Shown here: one piece after another, positions 1-12,537 of the stretch
Numbering within the stretch: position 1 is the first letter of the stretch
Layout: every line of letters starts with the position of its first letter
Assembly (NCBI GenBank): GCA_033980235.1
Contig: CM067062.1
Location: 7,772,400 to 7,836,399, forward strand
Length of the DNA stretch: 64,000 nucleotides
Reading direction: 5' to 3'
Source of the DNA: Diadema setosum
Lineage: Eukaryota > Echinodermata > Echinoidea > Diadematoida > Diadematidae
The notes under the pieces: model-generated
What the model was told of the DNA's origin: nothing
The model's database searches: none
What the model saw: only the letters and a program-made list of their open reading frames with translations
Made by a program: the position numbers and the translations under genes

Positions 1-34
1 TATAGTCTTTTTAGATGGTTGATAATGATAATAA

Positions 35-107
<73 letters not shown>

Positions 108-913
108 GGGAGTCGGGAGTCTTATCAATTATGCCACAGCGCCTCCGCTGTTTGGTTGACGATAGAGGGAAGAGAAGATATTGGAAGGGTGTTCCCAGTA
201 TATAACGCATTGCCCAATGAAAAGTAAAGAATGATTCAAGTTTCATCTCAACAAAATTTTTCGAAAAAAAAAATAAAATCTTGGCCTCTAATACGTGTAG
301 ATTGTGCTCTGTACTGCCTTGCATCTTTTTTTGTAATTATAAGTTCTCACCTCAACTAGTCCATAAAATTATAAAGGATGACTGAACGGTATACCTAATT
401 GACATAATTATGTGATACTAGTTACAGAAGAATGTTTATGAACATCTAACGCCCTTCTAAATTTTCCTCAATTTCAGCATATTATAATACGCTTACACGT
501 AAAGCAATAAAGACATTGTATCATCTCTTTTCCCTCTCCTTCTTTCTCTCTCTCCCACTCCGTCTGCGTAAGTATCTTTACTCGATTCCCGATTGTTAAT
601 AATCACAAAAGTGTAACTTTTAAGGTTTCCTTTCTTATGGTCCACAAAGCCCACGTATTTTCATAAATGTCTGAAATAAAGTTCCCTCCCTGCCTGACGT
701 CTAAAGCATAATGTCCTTGGTCCAGTGGTCGTACCATTTAATGGGCACTTCATCGCAAATACAAAGCCCACGTATTTTCATAAATGTCTGAAATAAAGTT
801 CCCTCCCTGCCTGACGTCTAAAGCATAATGTCCTTGGTCCAGTGGTCGTACCATTTAATGGGCACTTCATCGCAAATGTTTAAACCTCCGGATGTGGGTC
901 AGTAGGCATTTAC

Positions 914-1123
914 CTTCAACTGGTTGACAAGATGGGATTGATGAGTTAGCGGGTGGACCGTTGTCGGAAGGGTCGATGCACAGTAAAGTTGCACTACCAT
1001 TGAGGGTGTAGCCATCATCGCAGTGCAGGGTGAATACTGTGTATCCATTCAGTGTCGTGTTTGAATCCCATTTTCCGTGAGAGACGTCACCAGGATGACC
1101 ACATTTCGGTGTATTACTTTGAA
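914..1123 (-). CDS. Receptor A exon 9: CCP/sushi domain 4
   Basis: A 210-base exon, phase 1-1 (CTCAG acceptor, G|GTAAAT donor). It is a recent copy of the preceding exon: KCGHPGDVSHGKWDSN is identical, followed by LHCDDGYTLNGSATLLC and IPSCQPVEG. The tryptophan is lost here too (PPANSSIPSC), and the loop is nine bases shorter than in CCP3. The gene continues left of the window, perhaps with more copies, because position 1 already lies inside a repeat unit. Confidence 0.83.
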
Positions 1124-1903
1124 CTGAGAGAATGATTATCGAAGTCATTGTAAATGTCCCGGTAAATGATATGGTTAGTTGTATGTACAAGGCAAGATAA
1201 TATTCTAAGAACTATCATTTTTGTTTGCTGCCAAACATCTCTATAGTCCTTTCTAGATGGTTGGCGATAGAGGGAAGAGAAGGAATTGGAAGGGCGTTCC
1301 CAGTATATAACTCAGTGCCCAATGAAAAGTAAAGACAGATCCAATGCTCCATCTCAATATTTTCTTTCTCGAAAAATTAATGAAACTCGTAATCCTATAC
1401 GTGTACATTGTGCTCTGCAATGTTTTACATCTATTTGTAATCACAAGTTCTCACCTCAACTAGTCCATATATTATGGATGACTGAACTGTGTACCTGAAT
1501 GACATTATTCATGATACTAGTTACAGTAGAATGTTTGACATTGAACATTCAACGTCCTTCTGAAGTGTCCTTAATTTCAGCATATTACGCTTGCACGTAA
1601 AGCATTGAAACCATTACTATACCTCTTTTCTCTCTCTCTTTCATTCTCTCTCTCCCTCTCCGTGTGCGTAAGCATCTTTACTAAGTACTCGATTCCCGAT
1701 TATTAATAATCACAAAAGTGTAACTTTTAAAGTTTCCTTTCTTATTGTCCACAAAGCCCACGTATTTTCATAAATGTCTGAAATAAAGTTCCCTCCCTGC
1801 CTGACGTCTAAAGCATAATGTCCTTGGTCCAGTGGTCGTACCATTCAATGGGCACTTCATAGCAAATGTTTAAACCGTCGGATGAGGGTCACTAGGCATT
1901 TAC

Positions 1904-2122
1904 CTTCAACTGGTTGACAAGATGGGGTTGATGCCTTATAATTTGGTGAGTGAGCGGTTGGACCATTGTTGGAAGGGTCGATGCACAGCAATGTTGCACT
2001 ACCATTGAGGGTGTAGCCATCATCACAGTGCAGGGTGAATACTGTGTTTCCATTCAGTGTCGTGTTTGAATCCCATTTTCCGTGAGAGACGTCACCAGGA
2101 TGACCACATTTTGACTCGTTTT
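1904..2122 (-). CDS. Receptor A exon 8: CCP/sushi domain 3
   Basis: A 219-base exon, phase 1-1 (TTCCAG acceptor, G|GTAAAT donor). It encodes KCGHPGDVSHGKWDSN, LHCDDGYTLNGSATLLC and ASTPSCQPVEG. The four cysteines are kept, but the usual tryptophan before Cys4 is replaced (NYKAST instead of VWNAST). It is nearly identical to exon 9 and lies in a duplicated block of about 1.24 kb. Confidence 0.85.
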
Positions 2123-2244
2123 CTGGAAAAGACAGAATGTCTATTTCAGACATTGAAATTTGAATGGTGATATTGCAAAATTAGTAGAACAGGTTCAATT
2201 CAAGTATATCAGACACGTAACGATATCATACTATAATTCGAGCA

Positions 2245-2705
2245 ACGTTTGTCTGTTTGTTCCTCTACTCCTCCCAGGTCCTTGGTCCGATCTCCACCAA
2301 ACTTAGTGGGTGGATGCAGGTTGACCGCGAAATTGCCCTTGAAGTGTTCATTTCTGGAAAAGTTAAGGTCACTGGGGTCAAAAGGTCAAATAACTTCAGA
2401 CACCCGATAGAGGGCGCTATGTAGGCCTACTTATATGGGGATTCCCCCAGAAATATAATCAGACAACCGATAGAGGGCGCTATGTAGGCCTACTTATATG
2501 GGGATTCCCAGGTGTACGCCAAAGAGATTTTCCTCCTCAAAATCTCTTTGGTGTACGCCTACTTATGCTTCCAACAAGTTTGGCCAAGATCGGACCAAGG
2601 AGTAGCGCAAAACAGATATTTGACGTCTGTTGACCAAGTGACCTTGACCATTTCTGGGGGAATCCCCATGGAGGATTTCTGACACTCCACGGGTACATTG
2701 ACTAG
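2245..2705. repeat. Inverted-repeat element with internal tandem and hairpin
   Basis: The left part has CCTTGGTCCGATCTCCACC at about 2280. The right part has its inverse (GATCGGACCAAGGAG) at about 2590. Inside, a 63-base block starting CGATAGAGGGCGC is repeated in tandem (2405 and 2468). A hairpin with arms of about 20 bases (GTGTACGCCAAAGAGATTTT and its inverse) lies at 2512-2560. It sits in the intron between CCP3 and CCP2 of receptor A. Confidence 0.55.
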
Positions 2706-3472
2706 TAAATGTAATTCTGTAAACAAATTATTCTTCGTTGTTGTTAACGACCTAATACTATAATGGCAAATCTGAAAATCAAATAATTTCATTTAACGAT
2801 AGTGGTGGACAGAAAGGCTGATGTAAGTTTGATATATCTATTAAAATGTAATGTTGTTGTGGTTGCTACAGTGAAATAATAACAAAGGTATAAATGTTCC
2901 AGTGCTATACAGCTATATTATGCATATGGAAATAGAGCGACACAGGCAATGACAGGTGTTCGTTAATGGGTGTACGTGGAACTCCCCCTCTCTGTGTGAG
3001 TATAGATGCCAACTTAAGCCAGAATGGGCAAAGGATAGGTATGACATTACCAGTCTTTTCTCATTTTTAAGAGGCTATACCACTCTGAAGAATATTCCAC
3101 TTATAAGAAGTAGTTTCTCTGTGGAGTGTCATTTGGTTGCACTAATTCTATCGAACATACAATATTAATTAACAACGAGGCAGTAAATGCGCCGAATTTC
3201 TATATTTTAGAAATAGGGGTGTGTATACAATATAATTATTAGAGAGTATAAGACATCAAGACATTGTTAGACGACCTAGATTTTCTTTTTTTGCTAAGTG
3301 TTTATGTTATGACAGCAAACTCCCGAAAGCCATTACTTAATTCTGATATTTAAATTGCCCGCCGTTTTCAAATCATAGTCCGTCTCTGAGCCCACTGTTT
3401 GTAAAACTATTCCGTGTATTAGAGCTATGTGAACGTCAAAAAGAAACGTTGTCTGATAGATTGCAAATTTAC

Positions 3473-3700
3473 GTTCAACTACTTGGCAATAAGGGGTTGA
3501 TGCGTTCCAGACAAGGGAAGATGTCGTTTGACCATCATCAGACATGTCCGATGACTGCATACACAGCAGAGTTGCACTACCATTGAGCACATAACCATCG
3601 TCACAGTCCAGGGTTACCATGGATCCAAGCAGCGTTCTGTTTGAATCCCATTTTCTGTGTGTTACGTTACCAGAGTGACCACATGTTAACCGATCGTTAC
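3473..3700 (-). CDS. Receptor A exon 7: CCP/sushi domain 2
   Basis: A 228-base exon, phase 1-1 (TCCAG acceptor, C|GTAAAT donor). The CCP module has TCGHSGNVTHRKWDSN, LDCDDGYVLNGSATLLC and VWNASTPYCQ. All four cysteines and the conserved tryptophan are present. The Cys3-Cys4 loop is longer than in neighbours (MQSSDMSDDGQTTSS). It groups with the CG(H/Y/N)(P/S)G(N/D)V type found in receptor B CCP3 and CCP4. Confidence 0.87.
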
Positions 3701-3999
3701 CTGGATGGGAGAGAATGCCTACAAAACACAATATTAGGTGAGAGAAACGTTGGATTACATGTCTAGTAGAACAGGACAATGCCCACACGAGAAAAAAAAA
3801 TATGTCGACTAATTCTTTCAGAATACAATCATGTTCATTAATATTGTTTGTTACTGCTAGGAAATGATTTAAAAACATTTCGATTACGCGCCTGTGGTTG
3901 ATTTTATGCTTGTGATTACGAAGGTTAGCTCTTTTCAAAACGCAAAACTTGTATATCTGAGGCTAAGTTAATCCGAAAGTGAAAGAGACTTTGTTAAAT

Positions 4000-6290
4000 A
4001 ATAGAGATATTTATTGCAGTCATCCTCAGTGGAATCATTTCAAACATTTCTAAAACATATCTGTTTGATATATTGTAGAAAAAAAGGAATACATACTTCT
4101 TCTTTTTCTTCGTCTTATTATTCCCTTTCTTAATCTTTTTAGTATTTTTGATGAATTGTTGCGCTATAGAAGTTGACACTATTTTCATCATTATTAGTGT
4201 ATAATTGTATTTATCTCAAGGTTTCTGTGTTATAAAAGCTCAGATATGCAAGCTACTTTGAGATCAATTTTCCATCATAATTGCATTCATAATTCAGTCG
4301 AACAAAAGAATAGATATCCACTCGAGTATATTATAGTCTTTCATATACCATGCAGTGCATTGGCTCATGAACTCGTACCAAAGACACAATGTTGTCCAGA
4401 TGTATAGAAATTTCTTCCTACTGACATACATAATAGTTCTTCTGCAATTTCTTTGAAATACATTTAAGTGAATACCTTCACAATTATGCATTTAGTGACT
4501 GACTGCGAAATTTCTTCTTGTTTTCAGAAGAAAATTACAAATTAAGGCGTAACGTTCCAAATGTTAATGTCCGTTATTCTTGCCTTTTTCTTCTTCAGTT
4601 TTTGCTGTTTCTCTAACAATCACAATCACTGGTAATAGGAGTAGAGAGGTAGCTGATCGGCCTACAACACAGCGCTGCATTTCAGGCAGGAAAGTCATGG
4701 CACAGAAGCCCCACGCATAAGGGCAGGGCACGCGCAAGACATGCTGCAGGCACTGACAACAGATGAAGTCTCCTCCTCACCATTACTTCAGGGTCTGAAC
4801 ACCAAATCAGACGTAAGTAGTTATGTAGCTGTATTAGTTTGTTTTTGTAATATTCTGAAACAACCTTGTTATTATTGTTATATTTTTTGTATAGAGATTT
4901 ATGTTATGTTCGCTGGTTCACTATGATTATGTGAATTAATTATGTTAGAGTATATTATGATGTATGTCAGATTGGATATGTTGTATAATGGTAAAATAGG
5001 ATTTTGCTTTAGTTTGGCAAGAAGGCAGACCAAGTCAGCAGGCGAATGTTATATGTGAAATGTTTACATTTACAGTGATATGTGTGGATACAGTGTATTT
5101 TGTTTTTCTGTGATTGTGTCAGGAAAATACAATCCAGGTTCTGTTGTTCACAGTTAAAGTAAATGAAGTTAGAATTTTGGTAAATGATAAGTTGAAATAC
5201 AAATTTGGTTGCTAAAGAACTTAAATGAGAAATGGATTTATCTGTTAAGAGAATAGAGTTTTAGTTGTTTTTTGTTGTGAGATAGTTCACATACGAGATG
5301 ACCTGTAATGTTCATATTTTAAGTCGGTATATCGTTATATACATGGCGGCGGTTTATTTCTGTAGTATATAGGTATATATAGGTCTCTGTGATGGTGTAA
5401 GAATTAATTATGGTATTATACATTAGCATTATTGGTTAGGTGTAAGGAAATATTGAACTGTGGTACTACCCTGTGAATAAGTAATGTTATATGAGTGGTG
5501 GTTATAATATTCCCATGTATTATAGATCGACACCGACGAGCTGGGCTCGACGGCATTGCTACTACACTCGACGGCACGACCATTATCTCGACGGCATCGC
5601 CACTACACTCGACGGCATCACCATTATCTCAACGGCATCTCGGTTAGCGTGAGGGCAATTCCCGCTAGCTGGACAGAATTCCTATTAACTCGATGGTATA
5701 GCCCTCCGGTGCACACAGTGGCATTCCAACATTACCGGACGACATCCCGGACATCTTGGAAACCTCTGCATTACCTTACGGACTATCTCATCACCCGTTT
5801 CACCCCCATCCTCGTAGGACAGAACAAATTTGAATCACACGTGCGCATAGGATAGAGTATTGAACCTGAGGTATTTTGTTGAACCCGGGTCTAGTATTTG
5901 TCTAGAGTGTTTAGGAAGTGTCCAGGAATTGTGAGTATTATGTCATTGATTTGCTCCTGAACGTTTCTATATTTTTTCTGTGTAAATATGAACGAAATTG
6001 TATTGGGGTTTTTGTGGGGAAATACTGTAAAAATATGGGTTTTTTTTTTGTTTCTGAGAAGCTACATTCTTTGTTCAGTAAACTCATAGAGTGTTTAAGT
6101 GCATTATTTACATTGTATCTCATAGCAGAACCTCGCTATCGTCACTCGTGGAATGCAGATCTTGAGCTGACACTGATGAAATTACGTAATCCATTTTGTG
6201 CTACTTATTAATCTTGGTAGAGTAGATCACTGCGTTAAATCTTTAACAGTCAATTCTGTTTACTTACATTGAGTTCTTGCAACAAGTAAC
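4000..6290. other. Intron of receptor A, no exon seen
   Basis: The interval lies between CCP2 and CCP1 of receptor A. I see no further CCP motif on the minus strand. At 5545-5640 there is a short tandem array based on CTCGACGGCAT, alternating two slightly different 20-base units, so the true period is about 40 bases. The rest is AT-rich with no domain-like ORF. Confidence 0.5.
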
Positions 6291-6294
6291 TAAA

Positions 6295-6720
6295 CACAGT
6301 CCTGTCGCTGTACATGTAAGTCGCGACAGGGCTGTACCGTGTGGACACTACGTAATCTCAGGATTCTGGGGCGCCGACTCGATTTTGAATTTACCGCACC
6401 ATATTTGTTACTAAAACTACAGTGTACATAAGCTGACAACTTTATCTATTTAGTTACCATTTTCAGCTATTGATATTGACATGTACACAATTTACAACTT
6501 ACCAAAAATTACACCTTTTTTAATCGTGTACGCCGCAGAAATCGTAGAAATCGCAGAAATGATTCGAAATGTCGGCCCAGCACTGGGCAAAGATGGCGCT
6601 GTCGACTGTGTGGCCGTGTTCGAGGGGTTTAGTAGATATGTGTATGGGGTTTCGTAGATATGTGTATCACACACCGTACAGCCCTGTCGACTTACACTTG
6701 TGTACAGCGACAGGGCTGTG
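6295..6720. mobile_element. Foldback MITE
   Basis: The left end (CACAGTCCTGTCGCTGTACA, then GCGACAGGGCTGTACCGTGTG) is inverted at the right end (CACACCGTACAGCCCTGTCG, then CAGCGACAGGGCTGTG). No transposase ORF is present. The arms are about 50 bases. It is intronic in receptor A. Confidence 0.7.
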
Positions 6721-7023
6721 TATAGTTATGCAACAAGTTGCTTCGAAAAGATCAAGGTCTTTGTTATATTGCAAAACCCCTGTGCTCTCAACACATTTTT
6801 ATGTCAGATTCAACTCCAATACACAGCTTTGTGTAGGTTTCGTTTTGTTGCCATAAACACTGTCTTATTACGCTGGAATTGGTTGTGACTTCGACTGAGC
6901 CGAGTTGTCGCGGACACCTATCTCATTTTATCAGTGTAACTTGGACCTGATACTAGACAATCCAAAAAGATAATATTTCCCTTAAAATCTTATATTGAAT
7001 ATGAGTGTACGGAAAAGACTCAC

Positions 7024-7233
7024 TGTCAACCGCTTCGCAAGATGGGACCGATGAGTTCCAAACAGGAAAGTAAGTCGACCTTCCAGGTTGTCCTACACAC
7101 TGCAGTGCTACGCTGCCATTTATGACGTAATCTTTATCGCAAGTGAGGGTTACTATGGAGCCAAACCACGTGATGTTGGTATCCCATTGTCCGTGTTGGA
7201 TAATGTCAAGTTGATCGCAAAAGCCGTAGGAAA
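7024..7233 (-). CDS. Receptor A exon 6: CCP/sushi domain 1
   Basis: A 210-base exon, phase 1-1 (CTGTAG acceptor, A|GTGAGT donor). It carries one complement control protein module: GFCDQLD, TLTCDKDYVINGS, LQCVG, then PVWNSSVPSCEAV. This gives the four cysteines and the tryptophan before Cys4. Asn-x-Ser/Thr sites are present (NIT, NGS, NSS). It is the direct counterpart of receptor B CCP1, with the same length and the same SYGFCDQLD start, so CCP order is conserved between the copies. Confidence 0.88.
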
Positions 7234-7894
7234 CTACAGCAAAGGCAACCATAAATTACTTCAATTTATATGACGGTATGATGCACAAAAACGTATTTAG
7301 AATCACCATTACGCAAGCCGCTTGTATTTGAGAATGTTTAAAGCCATAGAAAACTGGATATAAAATCACAAAAAACAACCACGTTTCAATAAGGTTAAGC
7401 GATGTACAAGAACTTTCTTGGAATCATCATAACACGGCATTACAGAAACTCGATTGGACTTTTGATACCAAGTGCTCAAAGAACATGACGCAGAAAACGG
7501 ATCAATCAAATTGGAAATCTTGATTATGATCTCGCCGTGTTCATTGCTGCATCACATTATGGTCCTACATTATATAGTTCGTGCATGAAAAGTATCATTT
7601 TTGTTTGGATACAACACGTGGCGGTAAGATCATGTGTGTACGTAGGACAATAACCATTGTTTTAAAATACTGTGATACAGGGTTAGGGCATAACACAGAA
7701 TTTGAAGTAAAGATTAACAACCAAGGAATTATATATAAAGATAGCTAGATTGAAATATCATACGAAAAATTCAAAAAGGAAAAAAAGAGGATATCGTTGC
7801 CTGGATGGAAACAAAGAGATATGATAAACAATAGATTGAACGTAACTGCTTCAATTTGAGATTTTTTTTTTTCCAAGTGGCAGATAGATACATT

Positions 7895-8220
7895 GGCCCG
7901 GATTCACGAAGGTGGTACAAATAAAACCATGGTTTAAACCATGGACAAAAACCATGGAGCGCCAAGTGTCGCATGGAATATTTCGTTACGAAATCAGTCA
8001 TTTCGTCGACAAAATGTCTGTTTCGTTAACGAAATTATCATTTTGTGGACGAAATGTTCATTTAGTTACAAAATATTTTCATTTCGTTACAAAATAATCA
8101 TTTCATCAACGAAATGACTGATTTCGTAACGAAACATTCCAAGCGACACTTTGCGCTCCATGGTTTTTGTCCATGGTTTGAACCATGGTTTCATTTGTAC
8201 CACCTTCGTGAATTCGGGCC
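7895..8220. mobile_element. Palindromic MITE with 3-base ATT flanks
   Basis: Terminal repeats GGCCCGGATTCACGAAGGTG and CACCTTCGTGAATTCGGGCC bound a 326-base element. ATT is present on both sides, consistent with a 3-base target duplication of PIF/Harbinger type. The arms include repeated CCATGG blocks and repeated AAATG/CATTTCGT motifs, so most of the element can fold on itself. It is intronic in receptor A (WSC-CCP1). Confidence 0.8.
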
Positions 8221-9783
8221 ATTGTCGTAAACAGGCTGTATGTCTCCCGCCTCCCGCTTTAATGATTCAGCATTTTCTGTGCAACTTTACTTTTGTCTTA
8301 TATGTTAAAAAAAATATGGCTAAGATAGCACGAGATGAGAAATTATATAAAGAATAATCACAACACCCATTTTTGAGCGTTCCGTCCAGAGGTTCTTCCC
8401 GTCTATAGCAGGGTGGTTGGGGATGGGGGTGGAGGTTAACATTGAACCCTAGTCCTCTGCACTACACCTTCCCCCGACGCCCTTCCCCCAATATAAGCAG
8501 TATAAAAACAAACAAAACAAAACAAAACAAATCAGAGGACACACGTTCAACGGCTGCAGTAGGAGTTGCTTTGAATTAGAGTCTGTGTGCTCAATGACAT
8601 GATAATCTTTATTATATTTTATCTTAAAGTTTTCTATTGTACAATCGCTTCAAACACGACCCAGGAATTTTGCTACCTGTCTTGCAATCGTACTTGCCCG
8701 ATGTCAGTATTCCACTCATGACACCATGTTTAGAGTCACTGGAGTGAGTGTTGTCTTTATTCTTTACACTTTTATCTCTGACCTAATTCGGTCATGCATA
8801 ATCCATGATTTACATAACGATAAGTACAGTTTGAGATGACTAAATTATCAAACCGCATTTCAAGTAATTATTTATCATTCTTCCAAACGCGTCCCCCCCC
8901 CCATTTTTTTTTTCATTCTGTCAGGAGTTGTGTGCAACATTAGATTTGCCTCTAAACTTAATATAACTGAAAACCATATGCAAACAGCATACAAGTTAAA
9001 GTGTTTTCTTTAAAATTTAAATCTTAAAGAGATGTGTTAGAGGCAATTATCATGAATAACATTGGAAAGTGTTGTATGACAAGAGTATTTTTTAGACTGC
9101 TCGTGTGCAGGGGTGAGGTTACCATTTGACAGTAATTTGTCAAACACGAAAGAAAAGGGGAAGATAAAAAGAAAATAACTAAAAAAGATCTAACAATATT
9201 TCAGAAAGACCAAAAAGGAAAAAAAAATCCAGATATGTGATTTTTGTTTTGAAAACAATATTAAAAATACAATGTATACTTCTGCAGTTTATGTAGAAAG
9301 CATTGAAAGTTATCCAAAAAGACAGAGAAGAAAGTGTTTATATAAAAATGATTTGTTTTTCTAAGTTGCCTTGCCATATACTCCATCTATCTTGCACTGT
9401 ACATATCATAATGTAAGGTGTGCATTACCAAAGTAGGTCAGTGATCAGAGAATCAAGACAACACCATGCCGTGCGACACGGAACAGGAGCCCCCTCCCTC
9501 TCTCTCTCTCTCTTTGGAACTTTCAGCATAATCAGCACACAGCAACAAAACTACACGAAATATATAACTCTACTCTTCCTCTTAACAAGTAGGCATCACA
9601 GCTTTCATAATAAAGGATCAATATTTCAAAATTCCTTTCAAACTAACAGCTAGGAATGCACATCTAGTGGGTTCTGTGTCACATATCTTGTGGGTTGATT
9701 AATGCTTCAAACGGAAATCATTAGAGACCATCAATATCAGACTTAAAGAAATACATGTTGAGATATCATGGCACGAAACTCAC

Positions 9784-10004
9784 CATTAAATGCAAAATAC
9801 AGATCGTGTATGGATTGCAGGTCGGCCATGACAAGCACAAGCATGCTCCTTGGTGTATAACGGCTAAATCTGCAACTTTTCTTAGCCCTCGACATATTGA
9901 GACGCATTCCATTTCACTCTCCACGTTTGACTTCGACAGGTTATGAAAAGGACTGTAGTCTTGCAAGGGGGGTGGTTTCACAAAGCATCCAAGAAAACCT
10001 GGTT
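9784..10004 (-). CDS. Receptor A exon 5: WSC domain exon with 64-base deletion
   Basis: The acceptor CTCAG leads into EPGFLGCF, with MECVSICRG and AVIHQGACLC downstream, matching the first two thirds of a WSC (cell-wall stress component) carbohydrate-binding-type domain. After ACLC the sequence jumps, in a different frame, to the equivalent of the domain end (ADLQ to YFAFNG). The exon is therefore 221 bases against 285 in receptor B. The 64-base loss removes about 21 residues and breaks the frame. The normal donor (G|GTGAGT) is intact. A weaker GTATTT at 17 bases before the exon end would give a 204-base in-frame exon, and skipping the whole exon is also frame-neutral. Confidence 0.7.
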
Positions 10005-10453
10005 CTGAGACAAAACAATGCACACCTAATGATGAATTTTCTGCTTGATGAAGAACAAAGCATTTTCTTGGAGTATCGACTAATTATCATGACATTCTGT
10101 TTTCATTAACCAGGTATTTCTAGTTGTTGCGGCATTCACTCCAGCATAGGCCAATCAATCAAACAAGCAAACAGAAAGCTGCATTTGCCTTCGTGTGTTT
10201 CTCATCAAATATATGCATGATTTTGAAAATAACAAATCATGAAGCGTTTCTGATGCTGTATTGTAGGAGGACTTAAGTAGCTTTCGGAGGGTGATCAGAT
10301 GTTGGTTAGAAATAACTATGGGTTTCCTGTTGCTTAGTGCGCAAACAAACTTTCCTTTTTCTAAATCTATGAGCAAGTGAAACATTGTTAAAATCTTTGC
10401 TCAAAACAGCAGGGTAATATCCATAATGTATTTGAATAGCAATATTTCTTCAC

Positions 10454-10531
10454 CTCGGCATTTCACCTTCACTGCACTGTAAGAAGGGCATTTGGCACTT
10501 GTCCACGAGCAGTCTATCAAATTTCGCGAAT
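10454..10531 (-). CDS. Receptor A exon 4: SRCR domain, second half
   Basis: A 78-base exon, phase 1-1, between a CTACAG acceptor and a G|GTGAAG donor. It encodes SRNLIDCSWTSAKCPS and then AVKVKCRG, the C-terminal half of a group A SRCR domain (compare the ESLLDCPW-type motif, then a final VRC-type cysteine). It is too short to be found as a plain ORF; I located it from the conserved DCSW. The receptor B and C equivalents are also exactly 78 bases. Confidence 0.85.
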
Positions 10532-11277
10532 CTGTAGGATGAAATTTTGGGAAATTGCCAAATAGACATCAACCATTTTCAATCATCATGAAGAATTACA
10601 TCACCGAATCAAACGTTTATTCAGTCAAAATGCAACATAAGTAGAATACAAATATAAAATAATATACTTAAGCAATGTCCTTGTAAAAAGCAGTTATATA
10701 CTTATAAACTGTTTAAATTTAATGATTTTAGTGTATTTTCACGTTCCTAAACATATAAAAGTGAATATAATTTGAGTCAATTTCAAATTTAAATGAGATC
10801 GTGATATATACGTTACATTTTTGGCGTTCTTACGACTCATCAAATGTAGTATTATTATTGTTTGTAAATGTCTGTGTATACTTTGTGTACTAGTCAATAG
10901 TGTTGCAACAGTGGATAGTATTTTCCCTTAGTTGTACTTACCTGCCTATGGGAAGGTACTAACCTTTGAATGTTCACATACATGCTTTCATTTATAAAGA
11001 AATAAAGTACTTTATATGTTATATGCCAAACTTCATTTCTTTTAACTATGATTAAAAGTTGTTATTGGAAGTAGAATTAGAATTAGAACACATTTCGCGA
11101 AAATTCGAAAAGCTACGAAAATGAAAAATATACATACGATCGAATATTGGAAATCTAGACCCTTACGCATGTCCAAAGGGATCGATTTGTTTCAAAGGAA
11201 TGATATGAAGAGATTGAATGCAAAAACAGAAAAATGTCATTTTCAAGTTTTAAAATGTAATGTCATTGAATAGAGCT

Positions 11278-11317
<40 letters not shown>

Positions 11318-12312
11318 TGTGATGACAGTGTTCTCTTCATATGACAAGAAGTATTTTTGCCAATGTAAGTACAATAATGACACGTAGTTCAACCATTTTC
11401 TTTGTTTTTCAGCAGCTTTTATCTTGAATATCTCAAATTGACAAAAATTGACATTATGGTATTTTGCATTTAAAATCAGCGATCGAAAGTCACTCATGCG
11501 TGGTTCTTTTTGATCGACGAAAAATGTGAAATGACTGTTTTACCTGTAAATTAATCGATGCTATTTTTCTGAGGGCTATAATATTTTACAGTGAAACGCT
11601 TGTTGCGACTATCATCGAGTGATCAGTTCATTACCATCTTTTTTTTTTGGGGGGGGGGAGGGGGCTGGATAGAGTACCTAAAAATACCATTTTCGCTACT
11701 GCTCACAATATTATAGGTGGATTAATTATATTTGACCTATTTTGTAGCTAGGGCAACCCCAAAATATCAGATATCAAAAGGCAATATTAATTTTTGCAGT
11801 CTACTAAAACAAACCAGCAAAATGAAACGGTCAGTGTCGATATTGTAATTCATTTTTATATGAAATAAAGTGTAGGATGTTGCCTGTGAACAGGCCCTAA
11901 ACAAATACATTGGATGCTGACCTGAGTTGTGGCCTTCGGCATAACTCCAAAACCACAGAACCACGATTTAAATGCCGTTTTGCTATTTTGCGTAATTTGA
12001 AGTGATCACGAAGGTATGTTTTCACATTTCTTATACATTTTTTTTTTTTTCATTTTGAGTCCTCCCGTATAATCGAGGTGTGCGACTTTTTGTTGGTTTT
12101 GTGATGCACGGTCACATAATATAATTGCATCGCTTACACACTTTTGCTAAACACTTCAAACCTAATCGACACAAATTATAAGCAAATTATGATACCAACA
12201 CTGTGTGTACATGTGCATTAAAATGCAGGAACCAATAACAGTCAAATTGAATTGAAAACACAGGGGTAAGTAAAAACAACAAGAACAACAACAAACAAAG
12301 AACTAAAATTAC

Positions 12313-12537
12313 CTTGAAGACAACTACTTTTGGCCCTGATCCATTTCACTTCGTTGCTGCGTTGCTGCGTTGAAAAAGAAACATTCTGGGAAGCAGGGAA
12401 GCCAAGTTCCCTGCAGATCGAATCAGCAATCTGTTCCGTAAATCCATCACTGCAGACAAAGCTGCCCGAGGCTGATCCCAAAACTGCAAAGCCCTCGAGA
12501 GGGGAATGTCCCTCGATGAGTCTCATGGCAGGTCCAT
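12313..12537 (-). CDS. Receptor A exon 3: SRCR domain, first half
   Basis: The 225-base exon is phase 1-1, with acceptor TACAG and donor G|GTAATT. It encodes MRLIEGHSPLEGFAVL, then FVCSDGFTEQIADSICRELG, the hallmark core of a scavenger receptor cysteine-rich domain. Three of the six group A cysteines are here (FVC, SIC, SSC); the other three are in the next exon. The split over two exons and the six-Cys count fit group A SRCR domains. SRCR domains commonly bind polyanionic or microbial ligands; the ligand here is unknown. Confidence 0.88.

Larger units (their letters stand above)
1..2160. repeat. Tandem duplication of a CCP exon block, about 1.24 kb unit
   Basis: Position 1 onward (TATAGTC, then AGATGGTTG) matches 1242 onward. 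The same order of landmarks follows in both: the GAGGGAAGAGAAG block (164 and 1269), the GGATGACTGAAC block (377 and 1475), the CTCTCC-rich stretch (530 and 1635), then the exon. The first copy carries an (AAT)n expansion at 26-108. It also has an extra perfect 117-base tandem repeat (644-760 and 761-877) that is single in the second copy (1751-1867). Confidence 0.85.

Noticed and set aside
15..227. Asn-rich ORF
   Set aside because: It is a translation of an (AAT)n microsatellite inside the duplicated intron unit.
5556..5855. ORF of 99 residues with RRHRHYTRRHHHY
   Set aside because: The His/Arg pattern comes from the 20-base tandem repeat; no domain is recognised.
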